DNA of 64,000 nt, taken from contig RCAB01000188.1 of the NCBI GenBank assembly GCA_003640385.1, forward strand, positions 46,777 to 110,776, given 5' to 3'. Source of the DNA: Setaria digitata (taxonomy: Eukaryota; Nematoda; Chromadorea; Rhabditida; Setariidae). The notes beneath the pieces are model-generated. The model was not told where the DNA came from. It did not search any database and was given only the letters and a program-made list of their open reading frames with translations. Shown here piece after piece: positions 13,901 to 25,100 of this stretch. Within the stretch, counting starts at the first letter, position 1. Each line of letters opens with the position of its first letter. The position numbers were made by a program, and so were the translations under genes.

Positions 13901-16900
13901 TTGATCCAATCTGGAAATGAAAATAGTCTCAGACCTTATATCTAATTTATTATCGTTCTCACATAACCTCAATGTGAGAACGATAATAAATCTCAGCCTA
14001 CTCTGATAGCGACATAGAATAACCTTTATTATCGTATACATCCTCAGACGGATGAAATGAAGCTAGTACTCTATACATCAAAAATGAACACTGCTCGTAA
14101 GGCACACATCGGCGCAAAACATTTGAAAATACCATTGCGCTCGGACATTTCTTAGGGATCGGAATGCCAGCATTACATGTTATGAAATCCGTAACACAGC
14201 CCGTTGAATAATCACCATCCGCTAATTCGTAACATAATTTCGGCGAATGTTTAATAGCTAAGTAGAAAAAACCTCATTTATCACAAGATTTAGCGGAAAC
14301 AAAATTAAGTCACCGAAATTTACTAATCTGTAAAGATTGTTTCTTAATGATCGGTGGAAATTTTGTAAGATTCATCAGTAAAAACATCGCAAATACCTTC
14401 AGTTCTCTTCGTATCTTCAGCAACATTTTCTATATTTGTTATTCCAGACAATGCGGGTTGTGAAGGTGATATAACTTCTCGTCTACAGGCTACTTCTGGG
14501 ATACAAGCAGTGGTACTTCCATCGTACACCATATTACTCGGGCAATATTTCACTGTCACTTTCTAAAGCACATTGGAATGTTGGAAATCCCATCAAATAC
14601 ATCACTACAATCACTGGTCGTTTTATCAAATACTATATGAACCCATTTCAGCCAAAATAAAAATTTTAAGATGTACCTGATTGTGACACTGTAGATAAGT
14701 TCTCAAGCATAAATCTAATGCATAAGTGCCATCTTTTTTTTCCAGACAGAAAGGTGTAATCGTGGAAGATATCAGTTGTTCTGATACATCCTCTACCAAA
14801 GGATCATTTCGACATTGTAATACATTTTCTGGCTCCTCACATCGATTAACCGACGCATCAAACACAAGTGTTTCAGGACACGACATTAATATCCTCGACA
14901 TGTGCTAAATTTGTTAATTGGATGAAATTTGACTTCTTTCAAAATAAATGAACCGAAGTCTGAATCAAAATACTTACAACACAAGAGTAGAAAATCTTTG
15001 AGCATGGACCAGAAGCATAATTCCCATCCGGAAGGCCACTGCAAACTTCATTGCTACCTTTTTCTGTCTCACGGGAGTCAGACAACGGCTTCTGTACTAC
15101 AAGAGTTGCCGAAGTACCACCGTGAACACAAGAATTAACTTCTGAGAAATCTTTACATCGACGAAATTCACTGTCGTAGACCATATTATCAGGACATTCA
15201 AACAAATACTTCTCTCCTTTTACACAGATGTAAAAGTCCTTCGAGCAATTATATGAAAAAATCCCATCGGGTCGAGTAACACACTGCACATCTGTAAGTT
15301 AATTAAAAAGTTGCTCGCCAATTATAATTTGGTAATCTTGAGAAACAAAGCCTGCGCAATTTGTAAGTAATAAGTTCGAGCTGAGATTCAACTATTTGGT
15401 TTTAACTGCTAGATAGAAAATCTTTAATCTTACCTAGCTTGTGTTCATCCGACTGATTAACTTTTCCACAAACAACGACATTGCGACGTAAGGTACATCT
15501 CGAAATGTCAGGATCAAAAACCAATGGGTCAGGACAACTTGCTAGATTAATAATACCATCTTGACATAATATATAGGACGCTGAGCAAAGACCAAGCTCG
15601 TGAGGGCCATTTGGAAGCGCATCACAACTGGATATCGATGGTGAAGTACTGTCAAGCATTGATGAATTAACTTCTTCACTTGATGAAGCCCTGCAGCGTC
15701 ATGGCGATCACGTAAAAGCTAGATCGTAAGGCAAGCGATGATCCACAACAAATGTTTGGCCACAAACCTGCACGCTTCTACTTTGCTCGGATTATCGCAA
15801 GTACCACTGCGATAATCGAACGCGAGACCTGATGGACAACTCATGTAAAACGTCTCGCCATTTGCACAACCGTAGTAGATTCTGCTACAACCTTTCACGT
15901 AAAAACCATCGCTCAAGCTTTCACACTTTGAAACACCACCTGAAAATTCCCTCTTCATTATGACTGCTCATAGCATAGACTATACAAGAAACCATACCCT
16001 CTACAGGTATAACTGTAAGTCCGTGTATCGGACTGGAAACTCTCGTCAACGTTTCATTATATTGAGGGCAACCTCGCACATTTTCCCTGAAAAAGGTTTT
16101 ATGAAATAAATGTCAGTAGTAACGGTAGACATCTTACAACTGCTATTACATAGTACCTGAAATCGCATCGATTTAGGGAAGGGTTGAACACTAAACCAAA
16201 TGCACATTTTGCAAAAGATGTTGCGCCACGCCAACAGTGATAATATCCGGAACCGCAAGGTGATAAACCGTAAATGCCATCATCCAGAATTGAACATCCG
16301 GAAACTAAGTTAGAAGCAGTTCCTTCCCTTCAAAAATCAACAAAACGATACTTGTTATTTTTGCAGTAGAAATATACAAATCTAATAAGTAATTATGGCT
16401 TACTCCTCAACGCTGACTTCACCATTTGTCGTTGATCGACGTGCACCACAGGCAACGACATTGTCCGGATAATCACAAAAACCACTGTCAACATTGAAAA
16501 CTAAATCATTTGGACACTCCAGTCCTGTTGAAATGCCATTTGAGCAAGAATAAAATTTCTCGGTACATCCTACTGCATACAGACCGTCTTTCTGCCCTTT
16601 ACAGCGACAATCTGCATTGGACCTATGTATATATCTAGGCGTATATCTAGCACTATATTTAAAAATCAATGTTTCTAGATATGGGTTTCCTTTATCAAAA
16701 ACGAGGATACCTGGATCCTCATGTGATAAGTCTGATTTGTCCCACTTAAGCTGATTCCTTTTATACTTCAAGCATTTTTTAATTTTGGACCTGTCGTCAC
16801 AGAGTCCCGTTTCTCCATTGTATATAAAACCTGGACCACATGAAGCATTGCTTCCCACTCCTGAATATCTTACTAAATTAGAAAAGAAAAGTTTTCAATA

Positions 16901-19900
16901 CTTATTACATTAGAAAAGTTCCTGACCATTAAAGCAAATTAAAAAATTCCTTTCACAATCTCCCAATTCGTAGACGCCATCAGGAAGAGAGGAGCATGGG
17001 GTTGAAGACCTGAAAGAACAGGAGGTTAGAATTTTCAATTGCTTTAATTTTCAACAGTTTCTCAATTAGTACGGAATTACAATCTACCCAGAAATAGTAG
17101 TTGCTTCTGGATCAGAATTGTCAGCACACCACGGTAACTCTTTAGAATCCAAGCACTGCTGACGTTCAGGAGAGAACAACTGCCCCTGGTGACAGACAAC
17201 CACGAGACCTCTCCCGTTAATGCAAAGAAGATACTTTCCGTAGCATTCCGCAATGGCATATATCCCATTTTCCCGTTCTCGACAAACATTTTGCTTTCGA
17301 TGAGATTCCGTCATCTGACGGACAACTCCTGAACAAAATTTTTAAATTTTGAATAAAAGCACATTGGTATGAAGCGAATCAACCTTTGTTTTTATGGAGT
17401 TATTCATAGTTGTTTATAACTATATATATAAACACCAAGCATATGCAAATTTCGTAGCAGTCCTTCAAATTCCTGACTCCTCTGTGGTACCTGCATTTAT
17501 ATGTCCTAAAACGGATTCATCCCATCTTCGTTCGTTTTTGTTATATTTCGAACATTTTTCGACATTGATTTCATCGTCGCAATATCCAGTTTGCCCATTA
17601 TACACAAGGCCAAAGCTGCATGAAGCATTACTTCTCACTCCTGAACTACATTTAAGTAGCGAATGAAAACTCAACTTATCGGCATCGAGTAGTAAACAGA
17701 AAAGCAGACATAACTTACCATTAAGACAAATTGAAAAGTTCCTTTCACAGTCTCCCAGTTCATAGATCCCATCAGAGAGTAATGAACATGAAGAAGACCT
17801 AAATCAGCAAGAGATAAATGATGATTCTTTCACACGAATTAAAATTTCCCAAATGACAACTCACCCAACACTCGTGGTTGTTTCCGGATTTCCAAAATCT
17901 GCACAAAACGGTAGCTGTCCAGCACTTACACATCGCTGATGTTCAGGAGAATATAAATGTCCACTGTGGCAAGTAACAACCAAAGCCTTCCCGTCGACGC
18001 AAAAAAGAAATTTATCGTAACATTTCGCAATAGTATACTTGCCATTTTCACGTCTTTCACAAGCATCTTGCTCCCGGTAAGATTGCACAACTTTATGTGC
18101 GACTTCTAAATAGCATTCCCAAACTTTCCAAAAGAAAAACCAGTGTTCCACTATCCTGTATAATTCTGCGACTACTTGAAATTTCAAATTTCAGAACTTA
18201 CGCCTTTTCCAATCCCGTCTTAATTTTCCGGAACTTCCCAAAGAGATCGTAGACTTCAAATCAAAACCTCTACATGCTGGTATCATTTCTTTGAGATCAC
18301 ACTGTAAATTTTTCTGCTCGTAAACACTTTTCATCCAATGGCTATGATAGCATATTGTCTCCTTATCAAAAGGATTATTACTTTACCAGTATAAGAGATT
18401 TGGAAATACCATATTACTAAAAAGAAACTAAAGTACCAGTAACTTACTCTCAATTCCTTGGCACTAAAATATAAGCCCTTTGGGCATTTTGAAAGTGATG
18501 CCACTCCATCCTCACAGAACCAAAATACATTTGAACAACCATCAACATAAACACCATCATCCAATCCATTACAGTCAAATTTCACTGCAGAGGGATGATT
18601 TCAGACGGATTCCCATTCATTAGAGCCAATGAATGCTCCAAAAGTAGAAATCATTCGCTTTTTTAAGGAAGGAAATTCTCAAATTACGAAAGGAAGGCTT
18701 ACATCGGCAGTAAAGGATATCATTCTTTGGCTCGCATCGACTTACATCACCATTCCAATAAAACCCATTGTTACAAAATATTTTTTTCGCTTTTCCGTTC
18801 TCACATGACAGATACCACCGTTTACATGGTCCATCCTGAGATTTATTCTAATTAGTTTTGAGACGAAAAATGGAAAAACTGTGAAGAAATCATTTGGCAT
18901 AAAACATATTGAATTCTTCCCTGTTTTTTTTTTCATGATAAAATTAACAGGACTTTCACCTCATATACACCATCCTCCCGCCCGATACACTTTGACAAAG
19001 TAGTTTCCTTTTCCCGTATCGGATATCGTCCCATTTGTTTGCTGGATGTCAAAACATCCTCGTTTTCTACTTCAAGGGGCTGTATTTGATGAGGATCACG
19101 TTCAGGAAGCGTTTGTATTGTTTGTAGTGGTACTTTGCCATGGGCAAATCCGTCCGGCAACCCAACAAACCGATGCCATATTCCGCCTTCCGGAATTTCA
19201 GACATATATTTCTTTTGCTGGTCGTAACTTTTAATGCCATCCGGTACCAGTTTCACAGATCGGCGAGCCGACGGTCTAAATGATCAGAAAAGTAGCCCAA
19301 CTGATGGAGGAATTAGACCAATTTGTCATAAAATACCTCTTTACTGTAGAATTTGGTAAATTCTCTTTACTATTTAAATATAATAAGTATTCTCCACATC
19401 TAAAGATGCTGTAACCAGACACTGTATCTAACAGATCAGGCCTAAAAATGATTTTTTAATACCAACCGAGAAAGCATGCCCAATTCTCCATCTATGGCGT
19501 TGAACTGCCTATCCAATACTGACATACGCTTTTGACGTCCTGTTCTCCATAGTGCCGTGTCATGTATTCCTGAATGACCTTTCCGTAAGAGTCTCACTCT
19601 ATATGGCTAGGTGTTCCGGAAGCAAATGGAAAAAATGAAAACTCCATGGACCGAAAATGATGATGGTGATCTGTCTTAAAAGACACCAAATGAATCCGTA
19701 AATTAAGGATTCTCAGAAACGTTTCCTTGGACAGAAGAAAAAGTGTCCCATTGACAAACACAAGTTACAGTTAGCAGTAACAAATCATCTCTATACATTC
19801 CACTTCTCTTGGTAAGACTAAATTTACCATGCAAGAAACAAGAGTAGAACATTACCATCATAGAATTCCTCATGTTGCTTTCTGCCCACTCTCCTACAAA

Positions 19901-19967
19901 TCACGTAACAACACGTCGAATAAATAAGCACTAGTAACAGCGTTGTAGATGGACGTTGCAGACTCAT
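7570..19967 (-). CDS. Giant secreted protein with 27 chitin-binding (CBM14) domains
   Basis: I can join 47 exons in frame from ATG 19967 to TGA 7570-7572, giving about 2,630 residues. The start is chosen because it begins a clear signal peptide (MSLQRPSTTLLLVLIYSTCC) and the frame then runs through every junction. The mature protein is a string of 27 six-cysteine CBM14/peritrophin-A modules (typical pattern C..DGxY..GC..F..C.NG....C...L.F....C). They fall in blocks of 18 and 9 around a central non-chitin region. Family knowledge: such proteins bind chitin in eggshell, cuticle or peritrophic matrix. The C. elegans eggshell protein CBD-1 is the closest architecture I know but is much shorter. 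Most introns are phase 1, which suits whole-module duplication. The exon near 13338-13394 has the least certain borders. Orthology to CBD-1 is an inference. Confidence 0.88.
10992..12098 (-). other. Central non-chitin region of the giant protein with RTKR site
   Basis: Exons: 11991-12098, 11795-11927, 11522-11694, 11363-11445, 11214-11287 and 10992-11140. After the last cysteines of module 18 (FTCRFRYEIEEC) about 225 residues follow without cysteine. They are rich in N, S, P and aromatic residues (QYDWNPYRWDLLQAQP, HFHLPNNPPTYSAF), then Ser/Asp-rich, then acidic (EFSEFETERSEELEAEVE). AGRTKRDVSF at 11055-11084 is a dibasic R-x-K-R furin-type site near residue 1851. I recognise no domain. Cleavage there would release halves carrying 18 and 9 chitin-binding modules. 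Confidence 0.72.
13338..13671 (-). repeat. Two paralogous mini-exons encoding a CKYV..C motif
   Basis: Adjacent exons 13588-13671 and about 13338-13394 encode RCKYVQVMCLSK and HCKYVRVQCIGE. They are two copies of a two-cysteine motif, each flanked by phase-1 introns, in the spacer between modules 14 and 15. They look like an exon duplication and may be remnants of CBM14 modules that lost their other cysteines. Confidence 0.7.
13945..13991. repeat. Perfect 20-bp stem-loop within a 113-nt intron
   Basis: ATTTATTATCGTTCTCACAT (13945-13964) is followed by a 7-nt loop AACCTCA and its exact reverse complement (13972-13991). It lies in the 113-nt intron 13911-14023 of the chitin-binding gene and fills over 40 percent of it. 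It is shorter than a usual microRNA precursor and could be a small foldback insertion or an RNA structure that loops the intron. Confidence 0.9.
16711..18105 (-). repeat. Tandemly duplicated three-exon cassette inside the chitin-binding gene
   Basis: Copy A has exons 17865-18105, 17719-17798 and 17491-17640. Copy B has exons 17088-17328, 16927-17009 and 16711-16860. Exon lengths are 241/80/150 and 241/83/150 nt, with the same phases at every junction. Each copy encodes two CBM14 modules. The proteins match closely: ACERRENGKYTIAKCYDKF vs VCRERENGIYAIAECYGKY, YELGDCERNFSICLNG vs YELGDCERNFLICFNG, and SNASCSFGLVYNGQTGYCDD vs SNASCGPGFIYNGETGLCDD. The repeat period is about 780 bp and includes introns, so this is a genomic tandem duplication. 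Confidence 0.92.
18703..19967 (-). other. N-terminal exons 1-5 of the chitin-binding gene
   Basis: Exons: 19856-19967, 19467-19569, 19337-19441, 18960-19275 and 18703-18835. They encode the signal peptide and then about 180 residues with no CBM14 pattern. That stretch includes basic patches (WRTGRQKRM, KRPSARRSVK) and a proline- and glutamine-rich region. The first chitin-binding module then starts at CIGREDGVYE and is split by an intron after E, continuing DGPCKRWYLSCENGK in exon 5. Exon 2 uses a GTTGGT donor after TCTCG, the only choice that keeps the frame. The weakest joins are around exons 1-3, so a different 5' end is possible. Confidence 0.65.
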
Positions 19968-20692
19968 TTAGCGTCCCTCACCACTCGTAACAGCACGTTA
20001 CTAGCCACCCTAAAGTAAGAAGCTGATTCTCGACATCAGGTTAGCTAACGGTAAATTAATCTGGTCTGGTAAAAGAGAGATGCACCATCCGTAATCAGTA
20101 CTTCATGCCGTCCTGCAGGTTTATATACCTGTCTCTCCTGCTGGAAGGTACAGGTAGATAGAAAATTGTCTAGAAGGAACATTCTAGAAGACTTGTAGGA
20201 TAGACTGGATGATAGATGACTATTCTTGATCTGAATGTATGCAATAAATACAACTTTATGTTCTTGGCAGAACAACGACAGCTTCTTCACACGAAGATCG
20301 GGAAGGCTGACAGTGATATATTCTAAATAAATGGCAGTTATATATGTCTAAGACTTGTGCTAGCAATATGTATATATGCTCTGAAAATCAGACACCAATA
20401 ATATTTCGAACTTTTGGTGCATAGTTAGCAAACGGTAGCTTTTTAATCATTTCCGTGCGATTAGATAACTCTTTTGCACACTACACTGATTGATACGATC
20501 GTTCATTGCAGATCATATAAGAAATCCGGTAGTGAAATTGGATGCGTAGGTTAAAAATTTCAATTTAGTATCAAACATTCATCTGCTGTTTATAATATCG
20601 TTAGATAATTAAATTCTATGTTTAAGTCATTTGAAAGTTTGAGGGGAAAAAGCTTTCACCAAACTATGTCGGTCACATTAATTGATTCCAGG
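19968..20692. other. Upstream region of the chitin-binding gene
   Basis: No coding exon supported. On the minus strand a TATATAAACC sequence lies at about 20118-20127, roughly 150 bp upstream of the ATG at 19967, and could be a core promoter element. The sequence is less repetitive than most intergenic DNA here. Confidence 0.35.
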
Positions 20693-21451
20693 ATGCAGAT
20701 ATTATCCGGTGGGCATTTTGGCATATTCAATTTAATTTTCATTTTCTTTTTTGAGCTAATACCTGCATGTTTCCGAAATATATGGCGAACAATCAACATC
20801 AGACAAACAGAAAATTATCAAGCCTTTTACCAGGCTATTAAAAAGAAAAAAAAAAAATTATCTTTCGATAGATCACTGGTCATCATATATATTTAGTACG
20901 ATGATGCAGCACGGTGTACATTCTACACATTCATTTCATCCAGATGAGACATACGTGGAACAGGCTTTTAAAAGTTTACAAATATATCGATTCACTAAAA
21001 GCAAAATTTAAAAATTTCAATTATATTGTATTTCACCTTTCACCGAATTCTTTTGTTTTTTTTTTGATTATGATTCCAACGAACAAATCATGCTACCAAT
21101 CATCTCGTGGAAAATGTTCAAATTTAACAATTACCTGTGTGGTTCAGCAAGCATCATAACTGTTTTGCGATATTCTCTTCTTTATTGAACAGTATGTGAA
21201 ATGTATGGATACAAATAATACAACTGGTTAGTTACTTTCTGGAATAATTAAGAAAATATGGAGATTGTGGTTGGTAGAGAACTGAAGCAAAGAAATTCTT
21301 AACAAGGACCAAATACCATCATTGCTAATCTAGTTGCTAACTATTTTCTACAGGAGTTGATGTTCATTACTGGTCCAGAATCTTTGACATATGTCCCAAA
21401 TCCATTACCGCAACTAATCCGGTAAATTGGTACTGCTCTATGGAAAAGTGA
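20693..21451 (+). CDS. Possible small secreted Cys-containing protein
   Basis: A tentative four-exon model (20693-20878, 20944-21138, 21193-21226, 21354-21451) gives 170 residues. It starts with a hydrophobic leader (FGIFNLIFIFFFELIPACF). The later parts look more protein-like: NKSCYQSSRGKCSNLTITC, then YVKCMDTNNTTG, then VDVHYWSRIFDICPKSITAT with a final NWYCSMEK before TGA. Introns of 54-127 nt have GT..AG ends, including a good TTTTCTACAG before 21354. Against it: a lysine run from a poly(A) tract, a weak GTGGTT donor, and the last exon is also open in a second frame that can splice to another stop near 21545. I recognise no family. Confidence 0.3.
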
Positions 21452-22159
21452 AACGATACATATTATTTACAATGCCATATTATAAACAAATTTACAGTAT
21501 TAACGCATGCATAAAATGCAACATGAACGGAGTGAATTTCAGATAAGAGACAAAATTGCACGGATATAGAAAAATTAAGTATGGTATAACTGTTTGACGG
21601 ACACCATGATCGTAAATATTCTGCGTTAAGCTCTTTGATATTGAAGAGAATTTCGGAGCATTATGACTGACATTCACCAAATTAAATATTTAGCAATGGT
21701 ACCAAAATATCAATCATTTACTATTTAATTAGTATTAGAAATATATTCAAACAGTACCCAACCTTTATTCCCTGTATGCAGTAAACTAGAAATTTTGTAA
21801 ATAAAATAAGCCATTAGAATTATATCAACTGTTAAGAGATCGCCATTTTAAATTTATAATAATTGTAAATGTGATTATAAATGTTACGTACATTATATAA
21901 GCAACAAAATTCTAGTTCTTATCAGTTTTGATCACATACTCGATGATAATTAAATAAATTCTATAGTTCTCAAAATTCACATCTATTTCTATACCTATAC
22001 TATTTTCTAATTTATATTAACAGAGGTATAAAAAAGACCGTACCGTTAAAGTGATCAAGTCTATGTGTTTTATTTTCCAGTAAAATATTTCGCTCCTTAA
22101 TTACTACAGATAACTATTGGAAATAATTGAAATCATCTTGCTAGCAAATTCACTGTACA
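21452..22159. other. Intergenic sequence between small ORF and fringe 3' end
   Basis: No gene seen. On the minus strand AATAAA (plus 22068-22073) lies about 90 nt beyond the fringe stop codon and is its likely poly(A) signal. The rest is plain AT-rich sequence. Confidence 0.5.
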
Positions 22160-25100
22160 TCACCGATGACACTGTTTGCGATATAAAAAACAATGCAGTG
22201 ATCGAAACCTTTGTGGATCATCTTCTACAATATATTCTTCGGGTACGCTAACCAAATTTTTTGTTACTTTCGGTCGTCCACCGGCACTGAAGCTAATCTG
22301 AAATAATTTATTAAATTGCTGATGCAGTTCGAATTGGTGGTATCATCCAGCCTGATAACCGCCAGCTTCTTTTTTTTTTTTTTTCATTTTAGCAAGAAGT
22401 TCCAAAAACAAAAAAAAAAAAAAAGAAAAACAGTATCCTAAATGATGATTAGCTGGATAATCACCATGTAGTTACAATATGCAATGCCTAAAGGAAAGCA
22501 AGATCATATGTTTTCGCCGGAATTATTATACCTGTTTATGAATATCAGCCTCGCTAATTTCATCTAGATCTTCCAGATGTGAATGAAATTTGTCCACGAT
22601 AGTCAATTTCACATTCAGAAGGTGTTCTGAAATAATCACGTATCATTTAATATAATTTAATTAAAAATTACTAAATGCCATTTTTTTTTTTCAAACAAAA
22701 TGATAGAAAAATTCGTATCAAATTTGAAAATAAAATCGACCCGTATTTCAAATAATTCTCAAACTAACCTTATTTTTACTGGTTTAGTATTATTTAAATA
22801 GTCATTTCGATTCTTCTTGGTCGAGTTTTTAATATTAGCTAAATATTAATGGAAAAAACTGGATTTTTTTTAGTCATTAACACTTTTCAGCAATTACTAA
22901 TTATGTTTAGTTTAGCCGTAAAAGTAACAGAAAAGCCATAAATATCGCGAAGTTTGGATGTAAAATTACCTTCTAGCAGACTTAATGAATCCATTTCTTC
23001 TTTAAACATAAATTTTTTAAAAAAAAAGCTTTATTAAAAGGTATGATAAATTAACAGTTTCTAATTTATTTTTTCTCTGTTGACAAAAAGCAAAAATATC
23101 CTAGTTTTTTTTCTTTTTCTTTTTTTTTTTTTGATAAGATGTAGAAATACCGTGAGAAAACGGAAATTGAATTCAATTTTAAATGAGCAATATGTTCCAC
23201 CTATCAATGCATTCATCAAACTAACATTATTGTCTGTTCTAGTCAACCAGAAAAGTAATATCAATGAGTTTTTCTTTTTTTTTTTTTTTTTTTTTCTGAA
23301 ATATCAGAAGGACAGTGAAATTTCAACAAATTAACGATTTTCCAAAGGTACGAGAGAGAAAAGAATCAAGAAAAAATGATATTGAGAAACATCCGTGAAG
23401 AATATATTTGAAATATTCAATGCTCTGATGATTGAAATATTTTAACGCTGTTCCCAACCAAATTATCTCTTCTCAAATGACCGTGAAAAATTATTTGTTA
23501 ACGCTTCGATGATGTCTTTCATTAATTATCATCTCATCAGCAATTTATGAATAAAATATTTGCTGCAGAAGGAATAAAAAAAAAAAAAAAACCAAAGTTC
23601 TCGTGGCAATAGCCGTAAACTAAGATATGTTATCAGTCAGCAGAATTACACAACATGATGAAACCGGAAAGATTTTAGATGGCTCAGATAAATGTTGGTG
23701 CATGTTAGCTTAATTAACATTTGATCATAAATTAACTTCTGAATGAATTGGATGAAATGGTTTATTAGTTGCTGTAATCAGCAATCATCTGATAGTAGAT
23801 GTTTGATCGCTTTCATTTGTGAATACTTACACTGCCATCGAAAGATCTTCAACACTGATGAACCGATAATTTTAGCATGTTAAGTCGTCCAATTCTCAAA
23901 TGAGAATAAATGTTTCCTTTTTTTTTTCTCTAAAATTTCCGAAATTCTCTATTAAAAAAACCATTCAGTGTCAAAAAGAAGCCAATTTGAAATGGAAATA
24001 ACTTAATTATTGAATATCACACAGAACTAACCAATAAGATATCCGAGGCTAACATCATCAGGTAATCGGAGAAGCTCACCGAGTTCTTCAAAACCACCAT
24101 TACGAACATATGAACTCATTTTTGCAAGTAGTGATTTCGAGAGACAGAAACCAGCACCACCAGTTGCAAACCAAAAAGTTGCCTGTAAATATTTCAGCAA
24201 TTCAAAACCATTTTTGTATGCAAATTACATTTTCCTGTATGCATTCGTTCAAATTAAAAATGGAAATATAAGTGTTAAAAATTTTTGAAATAAAATGAAA
24301 CTGCTTATGCTAAAAATAAACCTTGAAAATTTCCTGCATCCTATTTTATGTTTTATAAAGAAATGTAAACTTAAAAAAAAAAAATTCAATTTTCTTTTTT
24401 TTTTTGATAGCAATTAAACAATTCTACTCTCGACTAAGTTTATGATTAATTTGCTATCTGTTACTGAAAAACAAAGGAAACATAAACAGAATTGTAAAAT
24501 TTTTTGTTTCTATCAAAAGAAATCTGAGGTATCAATAAATTAAAAAAAGAAAAGACATTGTCGAGACTGAATTTAAAGAGCGAATACTTTTTCGGGAGTC
24601 AAGTCAACTCCAACTGGTCCCATTGTTGATGGCCTACCCAGGTACCAATCTCGTTTAGGATCAAGCTTTTTTAAAACGCGTATCAATTCCGCAATATTAA
24701 CATAATTGTCATCATCAAAGTGGCAAGCCCAGCTAAAAACAAATAAGTTATCATTCTGATCAGGATAAATTCAAAATAACTGAATAAACCTATAAGGCGA
24801 TTAAAATTTCAAAAGATTTTTAAACACAAAAATAAAGAAATAAACACAAATAGTTTAGAAATTTCAAATCTTTTCAGAATCTTCTAGTTATGTAAAATGC
24901 CGATTGCCTTAATTTCACTCTTTTTTTTGTGTTACTCTTACATTCAAAGAATTTAAATAAGAATTTTAAAAAGAAAGTTTCGAGAATCTTAAAAGATGCG
25001 TTTTAAAATCTCATTGGGTACGAATTTACAGTAATTCCACCATAGTAAGGGAAAACTCACTACTAGCTTCCTAAAATTGATAACGAACCAGTAATCACAG

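Larger units (their letters stand above)
12180..16611 (-). other. Chitin-binding modules 7-18 of the giant gene
   Basis: Exons: 16404-16611, 16157-16327, 15998-16086, 15768-15939, 15434-15690, 14978-15291, 14677-14904, 14397-14562, 14024-14257, 13830-13910, 13588-13671, about 13338-13394, 13125-13229, 12797-13048, 12525-12715 and 12180-12464. Modules 7-14 are contiguous. Then comes a spacer with a repeated CKYV motif and an acidic stretch (TEEKEEEQEEETEG), followed by modules 15-18. Modules 16-18 have lost the DGxY signature but keep the cysteine spacing (for example CAKRGNGNYGKQCSPIYVKC and CNDHYYTCSNGKFVLAKC). Module 18 is completed by the next exon. Confidence 0.82.

Noticed and set aside
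16611..16710. Coding continuation between two chitin-binding modules (frame is open)
   Set aside because: Treated as an intron. Removing it makes the upstream exon exactly 150 nt, the same as its duplicated partner exon 17491-17640, and it has a GT donor and a GCAG acceptor in phase.
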